Below are positions 20,862 through 28,942 of a stretch of DNA of 64,000 nucleotides, piece by piece; position 1 is the first letter of the stretch, and each line of letters starts with the position of its first letter. The DNA comes from JALYGJ01 sp963781705 (GTDB lineage Bacteria > Chloroflexota > Limnocylindria > Limnocylindrales > CSP1-4). The position numbers were made by a program, and so were the translations under genes. The notes under the pieces were generated by a model. That model saw nothing but the letters and a program-made list of their open reading frames with translations, was not told the DNA's origin and searched no databases. The stretch lies in the NCBI GenBank assembly GCA_963781705.1, contig CAWAGP010000010.1, positions 620,001 through 684,000 on the forward strand, given 5' to 3'.

Positions 20862-20867
20862 TATGTT
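20862..20867 (+). promoter_or_regulatory. -10 box TATGTT, leaderless start of the first TauE-like gene
   Basis: The spacer to the GTG at 20874 is six bases. Confidence 0.5.
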
Positions 20868-20873
20868 TCTGGC

Positions 20874-21626
20874 GTGGACCTCGTTCAGGCCGTTGCCATC
20901 GTCATCGCCGGTCTCGCCGCCGGCACGATCAACACCATCGTTGGGTCTGGTTCGTTGATCACCTTCCCGACCCTGCTCTTCTTCGGCTATCCGCCGATCG
21001 TCGCCAACGTGAGCAACACGCTGGGGCTCGTGCCCGGATCGCTCAGCGGCGTCATCGGCTATCGGCGCGAGCTGCCACCGCCCAACGCCCAGCTGGTGGC
21101 CGCCTCGGCCGCGGCCGTCGCCGGAGGCCTGACTGGTGGCGTCCTGCTGCTGGCCCTGCCGTCGTCCACCTTCGAAGTCGTCGTGCCCTTCCTCATCCTG
21201 CTCGCCAGTGGCCTGATGGCGATCCAGCCGTACCTGTCGCGCGCGCTTGCCGCACGAGGGGGCGCGGGACGCCGCCACGATGCCGTCCTGCTCGGGCTCA
21301 TCTTCCTGACGGCGATCTACGGCGGCTACTTCGGTGCCGCCCAGGGCGTCCTGTTCATCACCTTCCTGTCCATCTTTCGGGCAGGCAACCTGCAGCGATC
21401 GAACGCGATCAAGAACGTCCTCGCGCTGCTCACCAACGCGGTCGCTGCCGTCCTGTTCATCCTGGTGGCGCCCGTAAATTGGGCGGCCGCCGCCCTGATT
21501 GCTCTCGGCGCCGTGGTTGGCGGCCAGATCGGCGCAGTCCTCGGTCGCCGGATGCGTCCCGAGCTACTGCGCGGCGTGGTGGTCGTCGTCGGCGTGGTCG
21601 TCGGCGTGAAGCTGCTGGTCGGTTGA
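20874..21626 (+). CDS. TauE/SafE family anion permease
   Basis: A 250-residue protein with about eight membrane segments. The family signatures are GTINTIVGSGSLITFPTLLFFG in the first half and YGGYFGAAQGVLFITFLSI in the second. Members export sulfite, sulfoacetate or related anions; the substrate is not assigned here. The start is a GTG with a TATGTT box six bases before it. A second TauE/SafE gene lies at 23505-24557. Confidence 0.85.
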   Translation: MDLVQAVAIVIAGLAAGTINTIVGSGSLITFPTLLFFGYPPIVANVSNTLGLVPGSLSGVIGYRRELPPPNAQLVAASAAAVAGGLTGGVLLLALPSSTFEVVVPFLILLASGLMAIQPYLSRALAARGGAGRRHDAVLLGLIFLTAIYGGYFGAAQGVLFITFLSIFRAGNLQRSNAIKNVLALLTNAVAAVLFILVAPVNWAAAALIALGAVVGGQIGAVLGRRMRPELLRGVVVVVGVVVGVKLLVG

Positions 21627-21700
21627 CCACTGCCGGCCCATTCGCTCGAGGTCGGCACTGAGCGGCACTCAGACTCCGAGCTCCCAATTCGAGCGTCGGT

Positions 21701-21712
21701 TGGGGTGGCCTA
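21701..21712. repeat. 12-bp copy of the tRNA-His 3' end
   Basis: TGGGGTGGCCTA is identical to 23359-23370, the CCA tail and acceptor strand of the tRNA-His gene, in the same orientation. It borders the truncated SnoaL gene. An attachment-site scar is possible, but the match is short. Confidence 0.3.
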
Positions 21713-21716
21713 GGCC

Positions 21717-21905
21717 GTGGACGGGGACAAGGTATGGACGCGGAAGACGTTCCAGGGAACCCACCTGGGGCCGTTCATGGGACTACCGCCCTCGGGCAAG
21801 CCGTTTTCATTCGAAGCGATCGTGGAGCACTGGGCGGTATCGGACACGCTGGGCCTGATGCAGCAGATCGGCGCCTTTCCATCGCCGGATCGGGGCGGCC
21901 GGTAG
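21717..21905 (+). pseudogene. Remnant of a SnoaL-like ester cyclase/NTF2-fold gene
   Basis: The translation GTHLGPFMGLPPSGKPFSFE then IVEHWAVSDTLGLMQQIGA is the C-terminal half of the SnoaL-like ester cyclase family (usual length about 130-140 residues). The N-terminal half is missing, with a stop codon two codons upstream. About ten residues expected between FEAI and VEHW (the IDIxRxxDGxI stretch) are deleted. I read it as a doubly damaged relic, not a functional short gene. Confidence 0.7.
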
Positions 21906-21916
21906 CCCAGTGCCGG

Positions 21917-23320
21917 TCAGAAGTCGGCGCTGGCAGGAGTGCGCGGGAAGGGGATGACGTCCCGGACGTTGGCCATCCCCGTGGCGTAGGCCACCGACCG
22001 GTCGAACCCCAGCCCGAACCCGGCGTGCGGCACCGTGCCATACCGGCGCAGGTCGCGGTACCACCAGTAGGCTGCGGGATCGAGCCCGGTTTCCTGGATC
22101 CGGGCGTCCAGGACATCGAGGCGTTCCTCGCGCTGGCTGCCGCCGACGATCTCGCCGATGCCGGGAGCGAGGACGTCCATGGCCGCCACGGTCCGTTCGT
22201 CATCGTTCAGGCGCATGTAGAACGGCTTGATCTGGCGCGGGTAGTTGACGACCACCACGGGCCGCTTGGCGTACTCCTCGCACAGGTAGCGCTCGTGCTC
22301 CGCCTGCAGGGCGACGCCCCAGCTGACCGGGAACTCGAACGATCGGCCCGAGCGCTCCAGGACGTCGATCGCTTCGGTGTACTCCATGCGCGCGAAGTCC
22401 GAGGCCACGAACGCCTCGAGGCGGCGCACCGCCTCGCTGTCTATCCGCTCGGCGAAGAAGTCCATGTCGTCGGCGCGCTCGTCGAGGATCGCCCGGAAAC
22501 CGTACTTGAGGAGGCCTTCCGCCAGGTCGGCGTTGTCAGCGAGGTCGGCGAAGGCGATCTCCGGCTCGACCATCCAGAACTCGGACAGATGGCGGCTGGT
22601 GTTGGAGTTCTCGGCGCGGAACGTGGGCCCGAAGGTATAGACGCGGGTCAGCGCCAGGCAGTACGCCTCGACGTTGAGCTGGCCGGACACGGTCAGGAAG
22701 GCGGGCTTGCCAAAGAAGTCCTGCGAGTAGTCGACCGCGCCGTCGGGCGTGCGCGGCAGGTTGGCCAGGTCGAGCGTCGAGACGCGGAAGAGCTCGCCGG
22801 CGCCCTCGGCGTCGCTGGCCGTCAGGATCGGCGTGTGCACCCAGAAGAAGCCGTGCTCGTCGAAGTAGCGATGGAGGGCCATGGCCAGGCTGTGCCGGAC
22901 CCGGGCCACGGCGCCGATGCTGTTCGTGCGCACGCGCAGGTGGGCGACCTCGCGCAGGTGTTCGAAGGTGTGGTGCTTGGGCTGGATCGGGTAGCTGTCT
23001 GGGTCGTCGACCCAGCCGACGACGTCGACCGCGTCGGCGACCAGCTCGACGTCCTGGCCCTTGCCCTGCGAGGCGACGAGCGTTCCGCTGACGGTCACCG
23101 CACAGCCGCTGGTCAGGCGCGCGATCTCGTCGTGGTAGTTGTCGAGCGTCGCCGGGGCCACGACCTGGAGCGCAGCGAAGCAGGATCCGTCGTGGACGTG
23201 CAGGAAGGAGAGCCCGGCCTTCGAGTCGCGCCGGGTCCGGATCCAGCCCTGAACGGTGGCGCGCGCACCGACTGCCGTCCGGCCGGCCAGGATGTCGGCG
23301 ACTCGTTCTGCCTGGGGCAT
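21917..23320 (-). CDS. asnS: Asparaginyl-tRNA synthetase
   Basis: A 467-residue class IIb synthetase that charges tRNA-Asn. The N-terminal OB-fold anticodon-binding domain (TVQGWIRTRRDSKAGLSFLH) is followed by motif 2 (TFRAENSNTSRHLSEFWMVE) and motif 3 (GFGLGFDRSV). Asn rather than Asp specificity is supported by the overall AsnRS pattern, including HLSEFWMVEPE. The ATG at 23320 has AAGGGA six bases upstream. The tRNA-His gene lies 38 bp upstream on the same strand and is probably in the same transcript. No T-box is seen. Confidence 0.93.
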   Translation of the reverse strand: MPQAERVADILAGRTAVGARATVQGWIRTRRDSKAGLSFLHVHDGSCFAALQVVAPATLDNYHDEIARLTSGCAVTVSGTLVASQGKGQDVELVADAVDVVGWVDDPDSYPIQPKHHTFEHLREVAHLRVRTNSIGAVARVRHSLAMALHRYFDEHGFFWVHTPILTASDAEGAGELFRVSTLDLANLPRTPDGAVDYSQDFFGKPAFLTVSGQLNVEAYCLALTRVYTFGPTFRAENSNTSRHLSEFWMVEPEIAFADLADNADLAEGLLKYGFRAILDERADDMDFFAERIDSEAVRRLEAFVASDFARMEYTEAIDVLERSGRSFEFPVSWGVALQAEHERYLCEEYAKRPVVVVNYPRQIKPFYMRLNDDERTVAAMDVLAPGIGEIVGGSQREERLDVLDARIQETGLDPAAYWWYRDLRRYGTVPHAGFGLGFDRSVAYATGMANVRDVIPFPRTPASADF

Positions 23321-23358
23321 CGGGTTCCCTTTTCCAACCTCGAAGTGGCGCGTGAAAG

Positions 23359-23435
23359 TGGGGTGGCCTATGGGGGTCGAACCCATAACCTTCGGATCCA
23401 CAGTCCGATGCTCTACCGGTTGAGCTAAGGCCACC
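23359..23435 (-). tRNA. tRNA-His (GTG anticodon)
   Basis: A complete cloverleaf with anticodon loop CTGTGGA and anticodon GTG. The 5' G before the seven-bp acceptor stem pairs with C73, the G-1:C73 pair diagnostic of tRNA-His. CCA is encoded (23359-23361). Confidence 0.95.
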
Positions 23436-23504
23436 GCGGGGAGGCCCAAGTATCGCGCATGGGCGCCGCCGTGGCTCGGAGTCGGGTCCGCGTCCGGCAG
23501 CGGC

Positions 23505-24557
23505 TCAGCCGGGGGCAGGCCGGGCGGCAGGCTGAGTCGGTGGCACGCCGTACCGGCCCCAGGTGGCCATCCGCACGCACAGCAGCGAGAAGGCGACGAT
23601 CGCGCCGCCGAACAGCAGCGCGTGGCCGCCGGTCATCGGCACCAGCAGCAGCGTCGACACGAACTCGATCGAGATCAGCACGTACAGGACGCGCACGATC
23701 ATGTCGCGCGACATGCGCGTGACGAGCAGCGCCCCGGTCGGTGCGCCGATCGCCACCACCGGTACCGCCGCCAGCCACATGTCCACCACCGGGCCGGTGA
23801 AGTCATTCATCACGAGCAGGTGCGTCAGGAAGCCGGCCAGCGTGACCGTGGTCAGCAGGACCACGGTCGTGGGCGTCACCACGCGCTCGCAGACACGGAA
23901 GCCGAGCACGAGCAGCACGAACATGATCGTGTTCTCGCCCACGGCGGCCATGCCCGAGAGCATCCCGCCGGCGAGACCCGCCACCACGATCGCGGCGCGC
24001 TCGCCCGACCCGAACAGGCCTATCTCATCCCAGCGATGCGGGGCGTACCGACGGCTGATCCAGAGCGCCAGGGCCAGGCTCACCAGGATCGCCGTGAATA
24101 TCAGTCGGACCGTGGCGCCCTCCAGTCGCGGGGCGATCAGCAGGCTGCTGACCACGACCCCAACGACCGCTGCCGGCGCCCCGAAGCGGATCGCCTTCCA
24201 CTCGATGGGCACGTGGTTGGCGATGATGGTGATCGAGGCGGCAGTCATGCCGACGCTCTGGATGGCGAAGCTGAACAGGCGCGCCTGGTCGGCCGGCACG
24301 GCGAGCACCTTGGTCAGCACCGGGAAGGCGACGGCGCCGCCGCCCTCCGATGTCCCGCCGCCCACCAGAGAGCCAAGCACCATCGTCAGCGAGACGGGCC
24401 AGTTCACTGCGACGGCGTGCAGCGAGCGCTCCCCGCCGAACACCAGCCAGGCGACGAATACGGTGGCGCCAAGCACAAGGTTGGTCCGCGCCATGCGCAC
24501 CAAGGCGGACCGGTCCATCGACGGCAGCGACGGCCGATCGCTGTCGTGGTGGGCCAT
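23505..24557 (-). CDS. TauE/SafE family permease (longer type)
   Basis: A 350-residue membrane protein with about nine segments, starting after a short hydrophilic tail (MAHHDSDRPSLPSMDR). The motif GSLVGGGTSEGGGAVAFPVL matches the TauE/SafE substrate-loop signature, with Glu-rich Gly repeats. GGGAG lies six bases before the ATG. It is divergent from the small hypothetical gene at 24621. Anion export (sulfite or similar) is a family-level inference. Confidence 0.82.
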   Translation of the reverse strand: MAHHDSDRPSLPSMDRSALVRMARTNLVLGATVFVAWLVFGGERSLHAVAVNWPVSLTMVLGSLVGGGTSEGGGAVAFPVLTKVLAVPADQARLFSFAIQSVGMTAASITIIANHVPIEWKAIRFGAPAAVVGVVVSSLLIAPRLEGATVRLIFTAILVSLALALWISRRYAPHRWDEIGLFGSGERAAIVVAGLAGGMLSGMAAVGENTIMFVLLVLGFRVCERVVTPTTVVLLTTVTLAGFLTHLLVMNDFTGPVVDMWLAAVPVVAIGAPTGALLVTRMSRDMIVRVLYVLISIEFVSTLLLVPMTGGHALLFGGAIVAFSLLCVRMATWGRYGVPPTQPAARPAPG

Positions 24558-24607
24558 GCTGGCTCCCACGCGAACGATTGTCTCAGGCGTGGACAGCCAC
24601 CGGCCGC

Positions 24608-24613
24608 TAGCCT
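24608..24613 (+). promoter_or_regulatory. -10 box TAGCCT, leaderless start of the 24621 gene
   Basis: The spacer to the GTG at 24621 is seven bases. Confidence 0.45.
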
Positions 24614-24620
24614 GCGTGGT

Positions 24621-24986
24621 GTGAACGTACCCGGTTTCATCGCGCGCCAGTTCTACGTCCAGGGCAGCCTGCGCAACACCGACAGCGGCTGGCAACTCCA
24701 GGCGCAGAACTCGCTTTCTGACGGGATGCTCGTAGGCGTGGGCGCGATGAGCGTCGACGGCCACGCGATCGACCCGGCCGCCGTGAGCGCGCGGCGCGAC
24801 GACGGGGAGGTGATCAAGGCCAGCGACGTCTCGCGTACCAACCCGGTGCGCGTAGCACGGGGCGACCGGGTCACGCTCCACGTGGATGGCGCGCCACTGG
24901 CACCGGGCGCGCACAAGCTCGACGTGGAGCTGTACGAGATCAACCTGGGCCGGCTGTCGTTCAGCATCTCCGATCAGGTCGGCTGA
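24621..24986 (+). CDS. Conserved hypothetical protein, beta-rich
   Basis: A 121-residue soluble protein I cannot assign to a named family. It begins VPGFIARQFYVQGSLRNTDSG and ends LDVELYEINLGRLSFSISDQ. It alternates beta-strand-like stretches (MLVGVGAMSVDG, DRVTLHVDGAPL) and has no membrane segment or signal. The GTG start is seven bases after a TAGCCT box. It stands alone between a TauE-type permease and bioY. Confidence 0.6.
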   Translation: MNVPGFIARQFYVQGSLRNTDSGWQLQAQNSLSDGMLVGVGAMSVDGHAIDPAAVSARRDDGEVIKASDVSRTNPVRVARGDRVTLHVDGAPLAPGAHKLDVELYEINLGRLSFSISDQVG

Positions 24987-25040
24987 GCGGCTGGCCAGGG
25001 CTGGCCTCCGTGAATGGGTGACTTGCGCACCCCGCGGCGC

Positions 25041-25046
25041 TACGAT
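25041..25046 (+). promoter_or_regulatory. -10 box TACGAT, leaderless start of bioY
   Basis: Six bases separate the box from the GTG at 25053, supporting that start over the ATG at 25014. Confidence 0.5.
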
Positions 25047-25052
25047 CGCGCG

Positions 25053-25742
25053 GTGATAGCCACCCGCCTGGCTCGCGTGCCGCCGCTCGAGCGCGGGGTG
25101 ACACTGGGCGACTTCCTGGTGCCGATTCGCGTCGGCGAGCGCGCCTCGTCACGGCAGCGCCACGTGCTGATGATCGCGGTAGGCACGCTGCTCATCGTGC
25201 TTGGCGCGCGGATCAGCTTCTACCTACCGGGTAACCCTCTCGTGCCGGTCACGCTGCAGACGTTCGGCGTGCTGTTCAGCGCGGCCCTGCTGGGATTCCG
25301 GCGCGCGCTGGCCGCGGTCGGGCTGTACCTGCTGCTGGGCATAGTCGGCCTGCCGGTCTTCGCGCTCGACGCTCAGACGGGCGCCTACCGCTCCGGTCTG
25401 GAGACCATCTTTCAGCTGGGCGGCAGCGCGGGCCTGAGTCTGGCGCCCACCGGCGGTTACCTCGTCGGTTTCCTGGTCGCCGCCGGCCTGGTCGGCCGGC
25501 TGGCCGAGCTGGGCTGGGATCGCCACCTGGGCGGTTCGATCGGCGCCATGGTCCTGGGCAACGCGGTCATCTATGTCGTCGGCGTGCCATGGCTGGCGGC
25601 CGCGGCGCACCAGGGGATCGGCTGGGCGCTCGACAACGGCCTGTGGCCGTTCCTGGTCGGCGACATCCTGAAGCTGGTGATCGCCGCCGCCCTGCTGCCG
25701 GTCGGCTGGTGGCTGGTGGAGCGGCGCTCGTCCGACCTCTGA
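25053..25742 (+). CDS. bioY: BioY-family biotin transporter
   Basis: A 229-residue ECF substrate-binding (S) component with about six membrane segments. The signature VPVTLQTFGVLFSAALLGFRRA and the later LAPTGGYLVGFLVAA are characteristic of BioY, which captures biotin alone or with an ECF energising module. The GTG at 25053 is favoured over ATG 25014 because a TACGAT box sits six bases before it. The next gene is an ABC-2 ATPase, not an ECF ATPase, so its module must be elsewhere or absent. Confidence 0.85.
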   Translation: MIATRLARVPPLERGVTLGDFLVPIRVGERASSRQRHVLMIAVGTLLIVLGARISFYLPGNPLVPVTLQTFGVLFSAALLGFRRALAAVGLYLLLGIVGLPVFALDAQTGAYRSGLETIFQLGGSAGLSLAPTGGYLVGFLVAAGLVGRLAELGWDRHLGGSIGAMVLGNAVIYVVGVPWLAAAAHQGIGWALDNGLWPFLVGDILKLVIAAALLPVGWWLVERRSSDL

Positions 25743-25744
25743 GT

Positions 25745-26683
25745 ATGGCCAGCCCGATAAACACTGCTGCCCTGTCAAAGTTCTATGGCCGGCGGCGTGG
25801 GCTCGACGGCCTTGACCTGACCGTCGAACACGGCGAGATCTTTGGCTTCCTGGGCCCCAACGGCGCGGGCAAGACGACCACGATCCGCCTGCTGCTCGAC
25901 CTGATCCGACCCACCGCCGGCTCCGCGACGGTCTTGGGCCAGTCGCCGCGCGAGGGCGGCCCGCGCCTGCGCGGCCGGATCGGCTACCTGGCTGGTGACT
26001 TCGTGGTCGACGGCGGTCAGTCGGTACGCGAGTTGCTCAACTTCCTGGGTGGCCTGCGCGGCGGTGCCAAGCGAGCGCGAATTGACCATCTCGCCGAACA
26101 GTTCGAGCTCGAGCTGGGCACCCGCATCGGCAGCCTGTCCAAGGGCAATCGCCAGAAGGTGGGCATCGTCCAGGCATTCATGCACGATCCCGAGTTGCTG
26201 ATCCTCGACGAGCCGACGGCCGGACTCGATCCGCTGATGCAGCAACGCTTTCTCGACCTGCTGCGCGAAACGCGTGCCGCGGGCCAGACGGTGTTCATGT
26301 CGTCGCACGTGCTGAGCGAGGTGCAGCAGGTTGCCGACCGCGTGGGCATCGTGCGCGAGGGCAAGCTGATCGCACTCGAGGGCGTCCAGTCGCTGCGTGG
26401 TCGGGCGGTCAGGCGCGTCGAGGTGATCTTCGAGGAGCCGGTCGCGCTCGACGAGTTCGCCGCGCTGCCGGGGATCCAGGATGCGCGGCTGGACGACACC
26501 GGGCATGTGCTGCACTGCCGCCTGATCGGTCGTGGCGACCCGCTGGTCAAGGCCGCGGCGCGCCATCCGGTCGCGACGCTGTCGGTCGAGGAGCCCGATC
26601 TCGAGGAGCTGTTCCTGGCCTACTACAGCGACGGCGCCGACGAGGGCGCGGCGGCCAACGAAGGCGCGGCAGCCGATGCCTGA
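25745..26683 (+). CDS. ABC-2 type transporter ATPase
   Basis: A 312-residue CcmA-type ATPase: Walker A GPNGAGKTTT, signature SLSKGNRQKVGIVQAF, Walker B LLILDEPTAGLDP. It has a C-terminal accessory domain of about 90 residues and an acidic Ala-rich tail (DEGAAANEGAAADA). It is encoded two bases after bioY and overlaps the permease gene by 8 bp, so the ATPase and permease are one exporter. Natural-product, ion or peptide export is typical of this class. Confidence 0.88.
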   Translation: MASPINTAALSKFYGRRRGLDGLDLTVEHGEIFGFLGPNGAGKTTTIRLLLDLIRPTAGSATVLGQSPREGGPRLRGRIGYLAGDFVVDGGQSVRELLNFLGGLRGGAKRARIDHLAEQFELELGTRIGSLSKGNRQKVGIVQAFMHDPELLILDEPTAGLDPLMQQRFLDLLRETRAAGQTVFMSSHVLSEVQQVADRVGIVREGKLIALEGVQSLRGRAVRRVEVIFEEPVALDEFAALPGIQDARLDDTGHVLHCRLIGRGDPLVKAAARHPVATLSVEEPDLEELFLAYYSDGADEGAAANEGAAADA

Positions 26684-27467
26684 CGTCTTCACCAAGGCGT
26701 TGTGGGACCAACGTCGCGGGATACTCGGCTGGGCGGTCGGCATCGCCGCCATCGGCGTCCTGTACGCCGCCTTCTACCCGCTGATCAACACCCCGAGCAT
26801 GCAGCAGGCGATCAACTCGTTTCCGCCCGGCATGCTCGACGCGATGGGTTTCACCGACATGACCACGCCCGCCGGCTACCTTGGGGCGACCACGTTCGGC
26901 CTGCTGGGACCGCTGCTGATGATCGTGTTCGGCACTGCCTGGGGATCGCGCGCAATCGCCGGCGAGGAGGAGAGCGGCCGGCTGGACCTGGTGCTGGCGC
27001 ATCCGGTCAGCCGCTGGTCGGTGCTGCTCCAGCGCACGCTCGCCGGCCTCGCCGCGCTGACTGTCGCCGGTTTGGCGCTCTGCGTGGCGCTGATCGTGGC
27101 CTCGCGCTTCGCCGATTTCAGCCAACTGTCCATCATGGATATCGCGGCCGCTTCCCTCCAGTTGGTGCTTCTCGGCGCACTGTTCGGAGCCTTGGCGCTG
27201 GCGGTCGGCGCGGCCAGCGGCCGACGCGGCCTGGCCATCGGCGTGGTCGCGATCGTGGGTGTGATTGCCTACTTCGGCAACACGCTCGGCCCATCGCTCG
27301 ACCTGACCGCTTGGCTGCGCGACGTGTCGCCGTTCCACTACTACTCGGGCGGTGAGCCACTGCGCAACGGCTTCCAGTTGATCGACGCGCTGGTGTTGCT
27401 GGTGACCTCGATCGCGCTCGTGGTGCTCGGCGGACTTGCCTTCGACCGGCGCGACGTGGCCGTCTAG
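26676..27467 (+). CDS. ABC-2 type transporter permease
   Basis: A 263-residue membrane protein with six hydrophobic segments. GEEESGRLDLVLAHPVSRWSVLLQR is the cytoplasmic coupling loop seen in NatB/BcrB-like permeases. Its ATG lies inside the end of the ATPase gene (8-bp overlap). The tRNA-Arg gene follows 31 bp downstream. Confidence 0.85.
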   Translation: MPDVFTKALWDQRRGILGWAVGIAAIGVLYAAFYPLINTPSMQQAINSFPPGMLDAMGFTDMTTPAGYLGATTFGLLGPLLMIVFGTAWGSRAIAGEEESGRLDLVLAHPVSRWSVLLQRTLAGLAALTVAGLALCVALIVASRFADFSQLSIMDIAAASLQLVLLGALFGALALAVGAASGRRGLAIGVVAIVGVIAYFGNTLGPSLDLTAWLRDVSPFHYYSGGEPLRNGFQLIDALVLLVTSIALVVLGGLAFDRRDVAV

Positions 27468-27481
27468 GAGCGGCCGGCGCC

Positions 27482-27487
27482 TACAAT
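27482..27487 (+). promoter_or_regulatory. -10 box TACAAT of the tRNA-Arg gene
   Basis: The box lies 11 bases before the mature tRNA start. No clear -35 is visible. Confidence 0.5.
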
Positions 27488-27498
27488 CTTGGCCGATT

Positions 27499-27574
27499 GC
27501 GCCCGTAGCTCAGTGGATAGAGCGGATGGCTTCGGACCATCAGGTCGCGGGTTCGAATCCTGCCGGGCGCGCCA
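27499..27574 (+). tRNA. tRNA-Arg (TCG anticodon)
   Basis: The acceptor stem GCGCCCG/CGGGCGC, the anticodon stem GATGG/CCATC with loop CTTCGGA (anticodon TCG) and the T-arm GTTCGAATCC are all intact. CCA is encoded at 27572-27574. Confidence 0.96.
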
Positions 27575-27589
27575 CATTCTGAGCGTGAA

Positions 27590-27614
27590 AGAGGCCCCTT
27601 TCGGGGCCTCTCTT
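27590..27614 (+). terminator. Intrinsic terminator after tRNA-Arg
   Basis: A perfect 9-bp stem AGAGGCCCC / GGGGCCTCT with a TTTC loop begins 16 bases after the tRNA and is followed by CTTGCT. The T-run is weak. Confidence 0.65.
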
Positions 27615-27670
27615 GCTATCTGGGTTGGCTAGTTCTCAGAGCTAGTTCTCAGAGACTGCTCGCGCGCGAC

Positions 27671-28705
27671 CTACGAGGTGCTAAGGCCGTGCACGTACTG
27701 GCAGGCCGGGAAGCTGCCGTGCTGGACGACGACGGATTCGAGGTTGACCCACTTACCTGTGTCCGGGTTCTTGTAGGCGACCCGAACGATGGTGCCGGGC
27801 TTCGCCCAATGCTCCCAGGTCCTGTAGATCATGCCGCCCGGGACCCACTTGGCCACGACGTGCCGGAGGGTCGTCGTTCTCCAAATCATGCGGAACCGGA
27901 CCGTCACATTGCTGCCCGTGTTATCGAACACGCCGTAGTAGGCCGGATCGTTGCACGGACCGCCAATACCACCGCCCGGACTGTTGACGTCACCGCCCGG
28001 AGTGCTGACGTCGCACGTCGCTGCGGTTATGACGTTGGTGTCGAGGGTGACAGCGCCGTTGCGCGCGAGCGCTCGACCCTGGAGCGTGGCCCCCGTCGTC
28101 AAGGTGATCGACGTCAGCGCCATGATGTTGCCGACGAACGATGTCGCCGTCCCCAGCGTCGCTGAGCTGCCAATCTGCCAGAAGACGTTGCACGGCTGTA
28201 CACCGTTGATCAGACTCACGGTGCTCGACGATGCTGTCGTCAGAGCGCTGCCGATCTGAAAGATGAACCGCGCCCCCGCCACGCCCTCGCCGTCGAGGGT
28301 GAGGGTTCCGGTCAGACCGGCGGAGCTGTCAAAGCAGTACACGCCCGCGGTGAGCACCATACCGCCGAGGTCCTGATCGGTGAGATTCGTGTTGCAGGCT
28401 TGACCGGCCGCGTTGTTGTAGGCGGTGATCAAGTCTGCCTTCGCATGGGCAGCTTTGGCATTTGCCGCGTAGATGGTGCCGTTCACGATTCCCGGCGGAA
28501 AACCAGTTACCGCGGAACCGGGGGACACGCCGAGATCGCCGTTGATGACGCTCGGGCCGGTGTTGGTCACCGTCGAGCCGCCCAGAACCGCGAAGGATCC
28601 GGTACTGCCCAGGCCAACTGCTTGGGATGCCGCGACGCTGCCCACCAGGGCAAGGCCGAGCACCACACTGACAATTACAGAGATAGGTAAAGCGCGTCTA
28701 ACCAC
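27671..28705 (-). CDS. Secreted DUF3494 (ice-binding-like) protein with extra C-terminal domain
   Basis: A 344-residue exported protein. A signal peptide (about 1-27) is followed by a DUF3494 beta-helix domain (about 30-230): GSFAVLGGSTVTNTGPSVI, NGDLGVSPGSAVTGFPPG, GGMVLTAGVYCFDSSAGLTG, NVFWQIGSSATLGT. Members bind ice or act as adhesins. A Gly/Pro linker (TPGGDVNSPGGGIGGPC) leads to about 95 C-terminal residues I do not recognise, rich in Trp and Tyr. The GTG at 28705 is preferred because GAAAGGG lies seven bases upstream; a TTG 15 bases earlier would include that site. Confidence 0.85.
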   Translation of the reverse strand: MVRRALPISVIVSVVLGLALVGSVAASQAVGLGSTGSFAVLGGSTVTNTGPSVINGDLGVSPGSAVTGFPPGIVNGTIYAANAKAAHAKADLITAYNNAAGQACNTNLTDQDLGGMVLTAGVYCFDSSAGLTGTLTLDGEGVAGARFIFQIGSALTTASSSTVSLINGVQPCNVFWQIGSSATLGTATSFVGNIMALTSITLTTGATLQGRALARNGAVTLDTNVITAATCDVSTPGGDVNSPGGGIGGPCNDPAYYGVFDNTGSNVTVRFRMIWRTTTLRHVVAKWVPGGMIYRTWEHWAKPGTIVRVAYKNPDTGKWVNLESVVVQHGSFPACQYVHGLSTS

Positions 28706-28880
28706 GACAGACCCTTTCAACAGCCCCCACTGCGCGAAAGCGACGCCCTCGTGGTGGACTAGAGAGTGGCCGTATGGCGGTCACCGGCTATTGCGACAAC
28801 TTAACCAGTAGTCGTGCCTGGGTATATGGGACCTTTGGCGCCGACTCGCGCCGTCGTGACGACCGGCGATCGGGGCGGGC

Positions 28881-28886
28881 TAGAAT
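28881..28886 (+). promoter_or_regulatory. -10 box TAGAAT before the 28943 membrane protein gene
   Basis: A TAGAAT box about 57 bases before the GTG predicts a leadered transcript. The leader contains a short hairpin GGGGC-GTCGA-GCCCC at 28895-28909. Confidence 0.4.
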
Positions 28887-28942
28887 TCCGTTGAGGGGCG
28901 TCGAGCCCCGGCCGGGCGCGCCAAGATCGGGAGTGTCGTGCG

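Noticed and set aside
23321..23449. N-terminal extension of AsnRS through the tRNA-His gene
   Set aside because: The longer frame translates the tRNA. The ATG at 23320 has a good ribosome site, and homology begins there.
25053..27467. BioY plus ABC genes as a complete ECF biotin importer
   Set aside because: The ATPase has an ABC-2 exporter C-terminal domain and its partner is an ABC-2 permease, not EcfT. Adjacency is probably incidental.
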